Below, piece after piece: positions 16,979 to 24,563 of a stretch of DNA of 64,000 nucleotides. This DNA comes from Pseudomonas putida. Its GTDB lineage: Bacteria > Pseudomonadota > Gammaproteobacteria > Pseudomonadales > Pseudomonadaceae. Position 1 is the stretch's first letter. Every line of letters starts with the position of its first letter. The DNA is taken from the NCBI RefSeq assembly GCF_028682455.1, contig NZ_JANHLD010000001.1, forward strand, positions 310,001 through 374,000. The letters are read 5' to 3'. Position numbers and translations under genes: made by a program. The notes under the pieces were generated by a model. The model did not search any database. It worked only from the letters and a program-made list of their open reading frames with translations, and was not told where the DNA came from.

Positions 16979-17569
16979 TTGAATAAAGTTCACTCGCTGC
17001 CCATGCGTTACGACCCCCGCGAGCTCACTGACGAGGAGTTGGTGGCGCGTTCGCATGAGGAGCTGTTTCATGTTACTCGCGCGTATGAGGAACTCATGCG
17101 CCGTTACCAGCGAACTCTTTTTAACGTGTGTGCGCGTTATCTAGGGAACGATCGGGATGCTGACGATGTCTGTCAGGAGGTCATGCTGAAGGTGCTCTAT
17201 GGCCTGAAGAACTTCGAGGGTAAGTCGAAGTTCAAAACATGGCTCTATAGCATCACCTATAACGAATGCATCACCCAGTACCGCAAGGAGCGGCGCAAAC
17301 GTCGTCTGATGGATGCCTTGAGTCTTGATCCACTTGAGGAGGCCTCGGAAGATAAAGCGCCGAAACCGGAAGAGAAAGGTGGACTGGATAAATGGCTAGT
17401 GCATGTAAACCCGATTGACCGTGAAATTCTGGTGCTACGATTTGTCGCAGAACTGGAATTTCAGGAAATCGCCGATATCATGCATATGGGCCTGAGCGCA
17501 ACGAAAATGCGGTACAAGCGTGCGCTTGACAAGCTACGTGAGAAATTTGCGGGCCTTGCTGAAACTTAG
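16979..17569 (+). CDS. sigX: ECF sigma factor SigX
   Basis: A 196-residue extracytoplasmic-function sigma factor. Region 2 contains NDRDADDVCQEVMLKVLYGL and the aromatic-rich KFKTWLYSITYNE. Region 4 contains EFQEIADIMHMGLSATKMR, a helix-turn-helix for the -35 element. SigX directs envelope, fatty-acid and oprF transcription in pseudomonads. There is no adjacent anti-sigma gene; cmpX and crfX are the only close neighbours. I used the TTG at 16979 (NKVHSLPMRYDPRELTDEEL) because the N-terminus then resembles P. aeruginosa SigX. An ATG eight codons later is the alternative. oprF follows 110 bp downstream. Confidence 0.95.
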   Translation: MNKVHSLPMRYDPRELTDEELVARSHEELFHVTRAYEELMRRYQRTLFNVCARYLGNDRDADDVCQEVMLKVLYGLKNFEGKSKFKTWLYSITYNECITQYRKERRKRRLMDALSLDPLEEASEDKAPKPEEKGGLDKWLVHVNPIDREILVLRFVAELEFQEIADIMHMGLSATKMRYKRALDKLREKFAGLAET

Positions 17570-17594
17570 CAGCGTGCAAATATCTCTAACGTAC

Positions 17595-17618
17595 CGGCAA
17601 GTTCTGCTAGACTTGCCG
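17595..17618 (+). terminator. Hairpin between sigX and oprF
   Basis: CGGCAAGT at 17595-17602 pairs with ACTTGCCG at 17611-17618 around an eight-base loop. No T-run follows, so it may be a weak terminator or an mRNA-stabilising structure separating low-level sigX from abundant oprF message. Confidence 0.6.
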
Positions 17619-17679
17619 TCGAGTTGTCCCCCGGATGTTGGTGGGACTGCTTAACTATCACCAGATGGGGATTTAACGG

Positions 17680-18717
17680 ATGAAATTGAAAAACACCTTG
17701 GGCTTGGCCATTGGTTCTCTTGTAGCCGCAACTTCGCTCGGCGCTCTGGCACAAGGCCAAGGCGCGGTCGAAATTGAAGGTAACGTTACCAAGCAGTACT
17801 ACGATAGCGAGCGCAATTTCAAGAACGACGGCACCAATCCTGGTGTTCGCCTGGGTTACTTCCTGACCGACGACCTGTCGCTGGATCTGGGCTACAACGA
17901 AACTCACAACGTTCGTGGCGATGTCTTCAACAAGGACATCAAAGGCTCCAAGGCCAAGCTCGACGCTACCTACCACCTGGGCACCGTAGGCGACGCAGTA
18001 CGTCCTTACGTCTCCGCTGGTTTCGCGCACGAGAGCTTGGGCCAGAGCTTCAACAACGGTCGTGACCACTCCACCTTCGCCAACGTTGGCGCTGGCGCCA
18101 AGTGGTACATCACCGACATGTTCTTCGCCCGTGCCGGCGTTGAAGCCATGTACAACATCGACAACGGCAACACCGAGTGGGGTCCATCCCTCGGTCTGGG
18201 TCTGAACTTCGGTGGTAGCGGTGGCAAGGTTGCTCCTGCTCCAGCCCCAGTTGCTGAAGTCTGCTCCGACAGCGACAACGACGGCGTCTGCGACAACGTC
18301 GACAAGTGCCCTGACACCCCAGCCAACGTTACCGTTGACGCTGACGGCTGCCCAGCTGTTGCTGAAGTCGTACGTGTTGAGCTGGACGTCAAGTTCGACT
18401 TCGACAAGTCGGTCGTCAAGCAGAACAGCTACGGTGACATCAAAAACCTGGCTGACTTCATGAAGCAGTACCCACAGACCACCACCACCGTTGAAGGTCA
18501 CACTGACTCCGTCGGTCCTGACGCTTACAACCAGAAGCTGTCTGAGCGTCGTGCAAACGCCGTTAAGCAAGTTCTGACCAACGAGTACGGTGTTGAGTCG
18601 AACCGCGTTGAATCGGTTGGCTACGGTGAAACCCGTCCGGTTGCTGACAACGCCACCGACGCTGGTCGCGCTGTTAACCGTCGCGTAGAAGCACAAGTAG
18701 AAGCCCAAGCCAAGTAA
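17680..18717 (+). CDS. oprF: Major outer membrane porin OprF
   Basis: OprF is the abundant OmpA-like porin that anchors the outer membrane to peptidoglycan and forms a general diffusion pore. The 345-residue precursor has a signal peptide cleaved near SLGALA-QGQ (residue 24), an N-terminal eight-strand barrel (about 25-185), a Pro/Ala hinge with two cysteine pairs in a thrombospondin-3-like repeat (CSDSDNDGVCDNVDKCPDTP, then CP), and a C-terminal OmpA domain with FDFDKSVVK and VEGHTDSVGPDAYNQKLSER. Codon use is strongly biased, as expected for an abundant protein. It lies just after sigX, a known activator of its transcription, and ends at a strong terminator. Confidence 0.97.
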   Translation: MKLKNTLGLAIGSLVAATSLGALAQGQGAVEIEGNVTKQYYDSERNFKNDGTNPGVRLGYFLTDDLSLDLGYNETHNVRGDVFNKDIKGSKAKLDATYHLGTVGDAVRPYVSAGFAHESLGQSFNNGRDHSTFANVGAGAKWYITDMFFARAGVEAMYNIDNGNTEWGPSLGLGLNFGGSGGKVAPAPAPVAEVCSDSDNDGVCDNVDKCPDTPANVTVDADGCPAVAEVVRVELDVKFDFDKSVVKQNSYGDIKNLADFMKQYPQTTTTVEGHTDSVGPDAYNQKLSERRANAVKQVLTNEYGVESNRVESVGYGETRPVADNATDAGRAVNRRVEAQVEAQAK

Positions 18718-18735
18718 TTGGTCCAAGCGCTACTG

Positions 18736-18764
18736 AAAAGCCCGGCCTAGGCCGGGCTTTTCTT
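18736..18764. terminator. Bidirectional terminator between oprF and cobA
   Basis: AAAAGCCCGGCC and GGCCGGGCTTTT form a near-perfect stem with a three-base loop and T-runs on both strands, serving the convergent oprF and cobA. Confidence 0.93.
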
Positions 18765-18774
18765 TGCCTGCGAT

Positions 18775-19512
18775 TCAGGCAGTCAGTTGGATCAAGCCCA
18801 TCGCTTGTTGTCCTGCCACCTCGCCGATTACCAGAATGGCCGGGCTGCGCAGTTCGAAGCTGGCGGCGTCTTCAGTCAGGCGGGACAGGGTGCTGCGTTG
18901 CTCGCGTTGCTGGGGCAGGGAGGCGTTTTCGATCATGGCCACTGGCGTATCCGTAGGCATGCCGCCTTCGATCAAGCCTTGGCGCACCTCATCCAGTTTG
19001 CTGACCCCCATGTACACCACCAGGGTGGTACCGCCTTGGGCAAGTGCCTGCCAGTTCAGCGGGCTGTCGTCCTGGGTGTGGGCGGTCACCAGCGTCACGC
19101 CGCGGCTGATGCCGCGCAAGGTCGGGGAAATTCCGCACTGCGTGGCCGCGGCCAGCCCGGCGGTAATGCCATTGACCAGTTCGGCCACGATGCCATGGCT
19201 TTGCAGCCAGGCGGCCTCTTCACCGCCGCGCCCGAAAATGCACGGGTCGCCGCCCTTGAGTCGCGCCACGCAGCGTCCCTGGCGGGCGTAGCGCAACATC
19301 AGGCGCTGGATGAACGCCTGGGGTGTCGAGCGACAACCACCGCGCTTGCCCACGGCAATTACCCGGGCCTGGGAGCAGTGCTCCAGGATCAGCGGGTTGA
19401 CCAAGTCGTCGATCAGTACCACTTCGGCCTCCTTCAAGGCGCGCACGGCCTTGAGCGTCAGCAACTCCGGATCGCCGGGGCCCGCACCAATCAGCCAGAC
19501 TTTTGCATTCAT
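18775..19512 (-). CDS. cobA: Uroporphyrinogen-III C-methyltransferase
   Basis: This SUMT methylates uroporphyrinogen III at C2 and C7 to precorrin-2, for siroheme (and cobalamin). The 245-residue sequence has the family start VWLIGAGPGDPELLTLKA with the GAGPGD loop, then VGKRGGCRSTPQ and LKGGDPCIFGRGGEE, both SUMT signatures, and VTAHTQDD. It is the last gene of the leftward nas cluster, 29 bp after the phosphatase-kinase gene. That fits a role in supplying siroheme to assimilatory nitrite reductase, although the reductase genes are not adjacent here. Confidence 0.93.
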   Translation of the reverse strand: MNAKVWLIGAGPGDPELLTLKAVRALKEAEVVLIDDLVNPLILEHCSQARVIAVGKRGGCRSTPQAFIQRLMLRYARQGRCVARLKGGDPCIFGRGGEEAAWLQSHGIVAELVNGITAGLAAATQCGISPTLRGISRGVTLVTAHTQDDSPLNWQALAQGGTTLVVYMGVSKLDEVRQGLIEGGMPTDTPVAMIENASLPQQREQRSTLSRLTEDAASFELRSPAILVIGEVAGQQAMGLIQLTA

Positions 19513-19541
19513 CGGTTTTTCCTCATCGGCAACGGACGCTG

Positions 19542-21212
19542 TCAGCCCTTTAGCAGGCTGATCAGCAGGATCAGATTCAGTAACAAGGACAACAATGCCA
19601 GGCCGCGCCAGACTTTCAGCGGCTCGCGCTCAAGCAGCGGGCGCGAGCGCAGAGTCGGTGCCAGCCGTTCACCTTGTTCAAGCAGCAAGAGCCACTGCTC
19701 GGCAGTTTCGAAGCGTTGCCCGGGGTCGGCGGCGACCGCCTGGGCCAGGTTGTGCTCCAGCCATGGCGGTACATCCGGGCGAAACCGAGCAGCGCTGGTC
19801 GGCTGGTTGAAGCGCGGGTGCTGGAAGGCTTCTATCTCGCCGTAGGGGTAGTGGCCGGTGAGCAGGTAGAACAGCGTCACGCCGACGCTGTAGAGGTCCT
19901 GCTGTGGGCTCGGGGCCTGGCCTTCGAATGCTTCGGGAGCGATGAACGACGGGGTGCCAGGCAGTTCATGGGCGCGGTCCTCGGAGAGACCGGGACAATA
20001 CGCCAGGCCGAAATCCAGCAGGCGCAGCTGGCCGTTGTCGTCCAGGTGGATGTTCTCGGGCTTGATGTCGCGATGCAGGATGTTGCGCCGGTGCAGCATG
20101 CCGACCGCCTGGAGCAGCTGCTGGGCCAGGCCTTGCCACTGCGCCAGGGGCAGCGGGCCGGAGTGTTCCAGCAGTTGGGCCAGGGTCTGGCCGCGGTATT
20201 CGCGCATCAGATAGTAGAGGTGCTGGCGCTGGTTGGCCGGGTGTACTTCAGGAAAGTAGCGTGCGGCCATACGCCGTAGAAACCATTCTTCCAGCAGCAG
20301 GCCCTGCAGGGCTCCGGGCTCGTTTTCTCGCGCCAATGGCAAGGTTTTCAGCAGCCAGGCGTTTTGCTGGTGGTCACGCACTCGATACAGCAGCGACTGG
20401 CGACTGTGGCCCAGTGGCTGCTCGACCTGCCAGCCGTCGATGCGCTGGCCGATTCGCAGCGCGGGTGGCAAGGGCCACTGCTGATGCTGGGCCAGGGCGT
20501 CGCCAAGGGTTGCCGTACCCAAGCGCTCGACCCGCACCAGCAAGGCGCTGGCGTTGTCCTGGCTGCCGCACAAGTGAGCTGCCTTGACCAGCGTCTGCGC
20601 AGCATCCTGCAGGTCAGGTTGTTCACGCAGCACTGCCTTGATCTGAGTTTCGCTGAGGCTCGCCCAGATACCATCGCTAAGCAGGGCAAAGCATTCGCCC
20701 GAGCGCATCTCGCCTTCCAGATAGTCCACCAGCAAGTGCTGGTCCAGCCCAAGGGCACGCTTGAGTACGTGCTGCATGCCCGGCTGGTCCCAGACATGGT
20801 CCTGGCTGATGCGTTGCAATTGTTCGTCCTGCCAGCGGTACACCCGGCAGTCGCCGATGTGCGCCAGGGTAAAGCGCCGACCCCGCATGACCAGGGCGCT
20901 CAGGGTGGTCAGCAGCGGTTGCCCGCCACCGTTGGCCCGTAGCCAGCGATTCTGGGCCAGCAGCAGTTTGTCCAGGGCCTGGGGCACGCTCCAGGTGGCC
21001 GGGGTGGCGTAGTAGTCCATCGCCAGCGCCTGCAGGCTGGCCCGCGCCGCGAGGCCGCCGTCGGCACACTGGCTGACACCGTCGGCCAGCGCAAACAGGT
21101 AGCCTTTGCTGGCGGCCAGCTCTGCGTTGGGCGTGACCAGGCGCAGCGCATCCTGATTTTGCTCCCGGGGGCCGGTGGCGCTAGCTTGGGCGAAGCTCAA
21201 TTGCAGGCTCAT
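19542..21212 (-). CDS. PP2C phosphatase / Ser-Thr protein kinase fusion with C-terminal membrane anchor
   Basis: A 556-residue protein with two opposed activities. Residues 1-235 are a PP2C phosphatase: QNQDALRL, FALADGVSQ, AHIGDCRVYRW and LSDGIW hold the metal-binding aspartates. Residues about 258-515 are a Hanks-type kinase with HRDIKPENI (catalytic loop), LLDFGLAY (DFG) and GTPSFIAPEAF. The glycine loop is degenerate (GHSRQSLLYRV) although the Lys in LLKTL is kept. A single hydrophobic segment (about 530-553) ends the protein, placing the enzyme on the inner face of the membrane. It begins nine bases after nasA and precedes cobA, so it is in the nitrate assimilation operon, as in P. aeruginosa. 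Its substrate is unknown. Confidence 0.93.
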   Translation of the reverse strand: MSLQLSFAQASATGPREQNQDALRLVTPNAELAASKGYLFALADGVSQCADGGLAARASLQALAMDYYATPATWSVPQALDKLLLAQNRWLRANGGGQPLLTTLSALVMRGRRFTLAHIGDCRVYRWQDEQLQRISQDHVWDQPGMQHVLKRALGLDQHLLVDYLEGEMRSGECFALLSDGIWASLSETQIKAVLREQPDLQDAAQTLVKAAHLCGSQDNASALLVRVERLGTATLGDALAQHQQWPLPPALRIGQRIDGWQVEQPLGHSRQSLLYRVRDHQQNAWLLKTLPLARENEPGALQGLLLEEWFLRRMAARYFPEVHPANQRQHLYYLMREYRGQTLAQLLEHSGPLPLAQWQGLAQQLLQAVGMLHRRNILHRDIKPENIHLDDNGQLRLLDFGLAYCPGLSEDRAHELPGTPSFIAPEAFEGQAPSPQQDLYSVGVTLFYLLTGHYPYGEIEAFQHPRFNQPTSAARFRPDVPPWLEHNLAQAVAADPGQRFETAEQWLLLLEQGERLAPTLRSRPLLEREPLKVWRGLALLSLLLNLILLISLLKG

Positions 21213-21221
21213 GGTGCGGCC

Positions 21222-22433
21222 TCAAACCCGCGCGGCGGTAACGGCGGCCGAGCCCCAGGTGGTGCGCCAGCGTTGCTTGACGCCGTGAAGGCCGAACCAG
21301 GCCAGCACGCCCAGGCTGGCGAATAGCCAAAGCCCCAGTTGATAGTCGCCGCTGTGCTGTTTGATCGCCCCCAGGCCCGCCGCCAGCAGGAAGCCACCAA
21401 TGCCCCCGGCCATGCCGATCAGGCCAGTCATGACCCCGATTTCCTGGCGAAAGCGTTGTGGCACCAGCTGGAATACCGCGCCATTGCCGGCACCGAGGCC
21501 GAGCATGGCGCTGACGAACAAGGCCAGTGCAGCGATCGAGCTTGGCAGGTTGAACCCTACTGCGGCGATGCAGACGGCGGCCACGGTGTACATCGCCAGC
21601 AAGGTGCGGATGCCGCCAAAGCGATCGGCCAGGGCCCCACCCAGGGGGCGCATCAGGCTGCCGGCGAAGACGCAGGCAGCGGTGTAGTAGCCGGCCGTGA
21701 CCGGGCTCAGGCCGTACTGGTCGTTGAAGTAGCCGGGCAGGGCGCTGGCAAGGCCGATGAAACCGCCGAAAGTGACGCTGTAGAAAAACATGAACCACCA
21801 GCTGTCGCGGTCACCCAGGGCCTTGAGGTAATCGGCCACGGCCTTGGGCTTGGGCCGTTGCGGGGCATTGCGGGCCAACAGGGCGAACAGCGCCAGGGTC
21901 AGTAGCAGGGGGATCACGGCAAAGCCGAACACATTGTTCCAGCCAAAGCTTGCGGCCAGCACCGGGGCCAGCAGGGCGGCGAACACCGTGCCGGAGTTAC
22001 CGGCGCCGGCAATGCCCATGGCCTTGCCCTGGTGCTGGGCGGGGTACCACTGCGAGGCCAGCGGCAGCGAGACCGCAAAGGAGGCGCCGGCCACACCGAG
22101 GAACACCCCCAGCAGCAGCGCTTGCTCATAGCTGTGGATGCCCAGGTTCCAGGCGCAGAACAGAGCGACGATGACGATCACCTGGCCAATCAGGCCCGCG
22201 GTTTTGGGCGACAGGCGATCTACCAGCACCCCCATGACAAAGCGCAGGATCGCCCCGGCCAGGATCGGCGTGGCCACCATGAGGCCGCGCTGCTGCGTGG
22301 TCAGTTGCAGGTCGGTGGCAATCTGCACGGCCAGAGGGCCGAGCAGGTACCACACCATGAAGCTCAAGTCGAAATACAAAAAGGCGGCGAACAGCGTGGG
22401 GACATGCCCGGACTTCCAGAAACTCGTATTCAT
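21222..22433 (-). CDS. nasA: MFS nitrate transporter of the NarK/NasA type
   Basis: A 403-residue transporter with about 12 membrane segments, of the nitrate/nitrite porter family: MVWYLLGPLAVQIATDL near the first helix, and glycine-rich nitrate signatures GVAGASFAVSLPLASQWYP and LGLGAGNGAVFQLVPQ, each near an Arg-bearing helix. It imports nitrate for assimilation. I chose the ATG at 22433 because a GAGGTG site lies five bases upstream and the N-terminus (MNTSFWKSGHVPTLFAAFLYF) fits the family. The frame is open 40 codons further but runs into the leader terminator. The kinase fusion gene follows at once. Confidence 0.92.
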   Translation of the reverse strand: MNTSFWKSGHVPTLFAAFLYFDLSFMVWYLLGPLAVQIATDLQLTTQQRGLMVATPILAGAILRFVMGVLVDRLSPKTAGLIGQVIVIVALFCAWNLGIHSYEQALLLGVFLGVAGASFAVSLPLASQWYPAQHQGKAMGIAGAGNSGTVFAALLAPVLAASFGWNNVFGFAVIPLLLTLALFALLARNAPQRPKPKAVADYLKALGDRDSWWFMFFYSVTFGGFIGLASALPGYFNDQYGLSPVTAGYYTAACVFAGSLMRPLGGALADRFGGIRTLLAMYTVAAVCIAAVGFNLPSSIAALALFVSAMLGLGAGNGAVFQLVPQRFRQEIGVMTGLIGMAGGIGGFLLAAGLGAIKQHSGDYQLGLWLFASLGVLAWFGLHGVKQRWRTTWGSAAVTAARV

Positions 22434-22483
22434 CGAACACCTCGTTGAACGTTGCACTGCAGGTCGCGCCCCAAGGGGCAGAA

Positions 22484-22538
22484 ACGAAAAAAGACGTCGC
22501 CACCCGACCCGCTGTTGCGAGTGGGGGGCGACGTCTTT
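22484..22538 (-). terminator. Leader terminator (attenuator) upstream of nasA, likely NasT target
   Basis: On the minus strand AAAGACGTCGCC (22538-22527) pairs perfectly over 12 bp with GGCGACGTCTTT (22501-22490) around a 25-nt loop, with a T6 tract completing an intrinsic terminator. It lies inside the nasT-nasA gap, about 50 nt before the nasA start. NasT proteins have an ANTAR RNA-binding domain and cause antitermination at such leaders. I could not assign the two hexaloop hairpins expected for ANTAR binding with confidence. Confidence 0.88.
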
Positions 22539-22606
22539 GTCGTGAAGGGGCAACCGCCGTTGGCTACCGATACAAAAGAATTAGCAAGAGCCGGGCCAAC
22601 GCCGGC

Positions 22607-23182
22607 TCAGCCGAGCAGGTCGCTCATGGCGATGATCTGTTCGGCCACCTGGATCAGCTTCTGTTGCTTGCTCATGGCCTGGCGGCGCATCAAGGTGTAG
22701 GCCTGCTCTTCGTTGCAGTCCTTCATTTTCATCAGTAGCCCCTTGGCCAGTTCGATACGTTTGCGCTCGGCCAGTTGCTGGTCGCGGGCCTGCAGCTGGG
22801 CCTTGAGCGCCTGGTCGCTTTCGAAGCGAGCCATGGCCACGTCCAGGATGGGCTGCAGCCGGGCGGCATGGATGCCCTCGACGATATAGGCGCTGACCCC
22901 GGCCTGGATCGCCTGGCGCATGACCCCAGGGTCATGCTCATCGGTGAACATGACGATCGGGCGCGGCCGGTCGCGGCTGACCAGGATCACCTGCTCCATG
23001 ACATCCCGGCCGGGTGACTCGGTATCGATCAGCACCACATCCGGGCGCACCGTTTCGACGCGCGCCGGCAAGTCGATGGTCAGGCCGGACTCCTCGATGA
23101 CCTCGAAGCCCGCCTCGACCAGGGCCATCTTCAGGCGTCCGACTTTTTTCTCGGTGTCATCGATCAACAGGATTCGCAACAT
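22607..23182 (-). CDS. nasT: NasT, ANTAR-domain antiterminator for nitrate assimilation
   Basis: A 191-residue response-regulator-like protein. The receiver domain (residues 1-120) has LLIDDTEKKVGRLK and VVLIDTESPGRD. The C-terminal ANTAR RNA-binding domain (about 130-190) has KRIELAKGLLMKMKDCNEEQ and AYTLMRRQAM. NasT binds leader RNA and lets polymerase pass a terminator when nitrate or nitrite is present. NasS holds it inactive otherwise. nasS lies immediately upstream (15-bp gap) and the presumed target terminator lies immediately downstream, before nasA. The SD GGGAG precedes the ATG. Confidence 0.94.
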   Translation of the reverse strand: MLRILLIDDTEKKVGRLKMALVEAGFEVIEESGLTIDLPARVETVRPDVVLIDTESPGRDVMEQVILVSRDRPRPIVMFTDEHDPGVMRQAIQAGVSAYIVEGIHAARLQPILDVAMARFESDQALKAQLQARDQQLAERKRIELAKGLLMKMKDCNEEQAYTLMRRQAMSKQQKLIQVAEQIIAMSDLLG

Positions 23183-23197
23183 CGTGGCGTCTCCCTG

Positions 23198-24412
23198 TCA
23201 GTGGTGGGCACGCGCGGCAGGCATGTCGGCCAGCGCGTGGAGGCGGAAGCTGCGGGCATAGGCGGCCGGGTCGCTACCGTCCCACGCGATGCCGTCGATC
23301 AACTGGCTGCTGCGCATGTTCTGCGCGTCGCAGGGCACACCCAGGGCGCTGGCCGCGTCGCGGTACAGCGCCAGTTGTTGCACCTGCCGGGCCACGCCCA
23401 GGTAGTCAGGGTCTTCACGCAGCAGGCCCCAGCGGCGGAACTGGGTCATGAACCACATGCCGTCGGACAAGTAGGGCAGGTTTGCGCGGCCCTGGTCGTG
23501 CAGGCGCAGGGCGTGGGGATCGTGCCAGTGATTGCCCAGGCCATCGTCATAGAGGCCGAGCAAGCGCGGCTCGATGCTGGACAGCGGTGCATCCAGGTAG
23601 GCCTTGCCGCTGAGCAGTTGCGCGGTGCTGTGGCGGTTTTCCGGGCTGTGCTCGATGAAGCGGCTGGCGGCCAGGATAGCCATGACCAGCGCCCGCGCCG
23701 TGTTGGGGTACTGCTCGACGAAGGCGCGGGTGCATCCCAGGACCTTTTCCGGATGATCCGGCCATATCGACTGGCTGGTGGCCAAGGTAAAGCCCTGGCC
23801 TTGTTCGACAGCCCCGGCCGACCACGGCTCGCCTGCGCAGAATCCGTCGATGCGGCCTGCCTGCAGGTGGGAAATCATTTGTGCTGGAGGCACCACGACG
23901 CTGTCGACGTCATGGAGTGGATGGATGCCCTGGCTAGCCAGCCAGTAATACAGCCACATAGCGTGGGTGCCGGTGGGAAAGGTCTGGGCAAAGGTCAGTT
24001 TTGTTCTGCTTTGGTGCACGAAGCGCTCCAGTGCCTCGGGACTGGTCACTCCCTGGCGCTGCAAGGCAGATGACAGGTTGATACCCTGGGCGTTCTGGTT
24101 CAGCCCCATCAGCACAGCCATGTTGGTGGCGCTGGTGCCGCCAATACCCAGGTGTACGGCAAAGATCAGCCCATACAGGCTGTGGGCTGCATCCAGCTCG
24201 CCGCTGACCAGTTTGTCGCGCAGCCCGGCCCAGGAGCTCTGGCGCTTGAGGTTCAGGGTCAGCCCGTAGGGCTGGGCAAAGCCCTGGGTGGCGGCGACCA
24301 CCACCGAGGCGCAATCGCTCAGGGCCATGAAGCCGATGTTCAGGCTGTGCTTCTCTGGCGCGTCGCTGCCATTGACCCAGGCCAGGGGAGTAGGGGGGAT
24401 GTCGTTGTTCAC
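23198..24412 (-). CDS. nasS: NasS, nitrate/nitrite sensor that sequesters NasT
   Basis: NasS resembles the periplasmic nitrate-binding protein NrtA but is cytoplasmic. It binds NasT and releases it on binding nitrate or nitrite. The protein, 404 residues from the GTG at 24410-24412, has [17 protein letters not shown] and [19 protein letters not shown] and the NrtA-like [19 protein letters not shown]. There is no export signal, as required for a NasT partner. The GTG start was chosen because it gives a natural N-terminus. The frame runs open further into the pyrD promoter region but without a plausible beginning. A sigma-54-like promoter lies about 65 bp upstream. Confidence 0.9.
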   Translation of the reverse strand: MNNDIPPTPLAWVNGSDAPEKHSLNIGFMALSDCASVVVAATQGFAQPYGLTLNLKRQSSWAGLRDKLVSGELDAAHSLYGLIFAVHLGIGGTSATNMAVLMGLNQNAQGINLSSALQRQGVTSPEALERFVHQSRTKLTFAQTFPTGTHAMWLYYWLASQGIHPLHDVDSVVVPPAQMISHLQAGRIDGFCAGEPWSAGAVEQGQGFTLATSQSIWPDHPEKVLGCTRAFVEQYPNTARALVMAILAASRFIEHSPENRHSTAQLLSGKAYLDAPLSSIEPRLLGLYDDGLGNHWHDPHALRLHDQGRANLPYLSDGMWFMTQFRRWGLLREDPDYLGVARQVQQLALYRDAASALGVPCDAQNMRSSQLIDGIAWDGSDPAAYARSFRLHALADMPAARAHH

Positions 24413-24475
24413 AGTGTCGTGCCTGTATCGAAGGTCAGGCCGTGCCGTTTGCGTGGCTGGCGTTACAGTCGACAA

Positions 24476-24491
24476 AGCAACGCATATGCCA
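24476..24491 (-). promoter_or_regulatory. Sigma-54 (RpoN) promoter candidate for nasS-nasT
   Basis: On the minus strand TGGCATATGCGTTGCT matches the -24/-12 consensus TGGCACGNNNNTTGCT except at two positions, with exact GG-N10-GC spacing. It is about 65 bp before the nasS start and points into it. Nitrogen control of nas genes by NtrC is established in pseudomonads. I did not see a clear NtrC site upstream. Confidence 0.65.
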
Positions 24492-24523
24492 AGGCAGCCC
24501 TGTCCCCCGGACGACGCCACGGC

Positions 24524-24529
24524 TATAAT
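24524..24529 (+). promoter_or_regulatory. pyrD -10 element followed by a C-rich start region
   Basis: GGCTATAATCGCCCCCC contains a consensus TATAAT 35 bp before the pyrD ATG. The likely transcription start falls in or next to a G-C6 run. No good -35 is visible at 17 bp (TGTCCC). Confidence 0.6.
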
Positions 24530-24563
24530 CGCCCCCCTCACTCACGTCGAGCTAAGCCCGCCC

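Noticed and set aside
24413..24541. Longer nasS starting near pyrD
   Set aside because: The extension would cover the sigma-54 promoter candidate and run to within 25 bp of the pyrD start. Its sequence is not NrtA-like.
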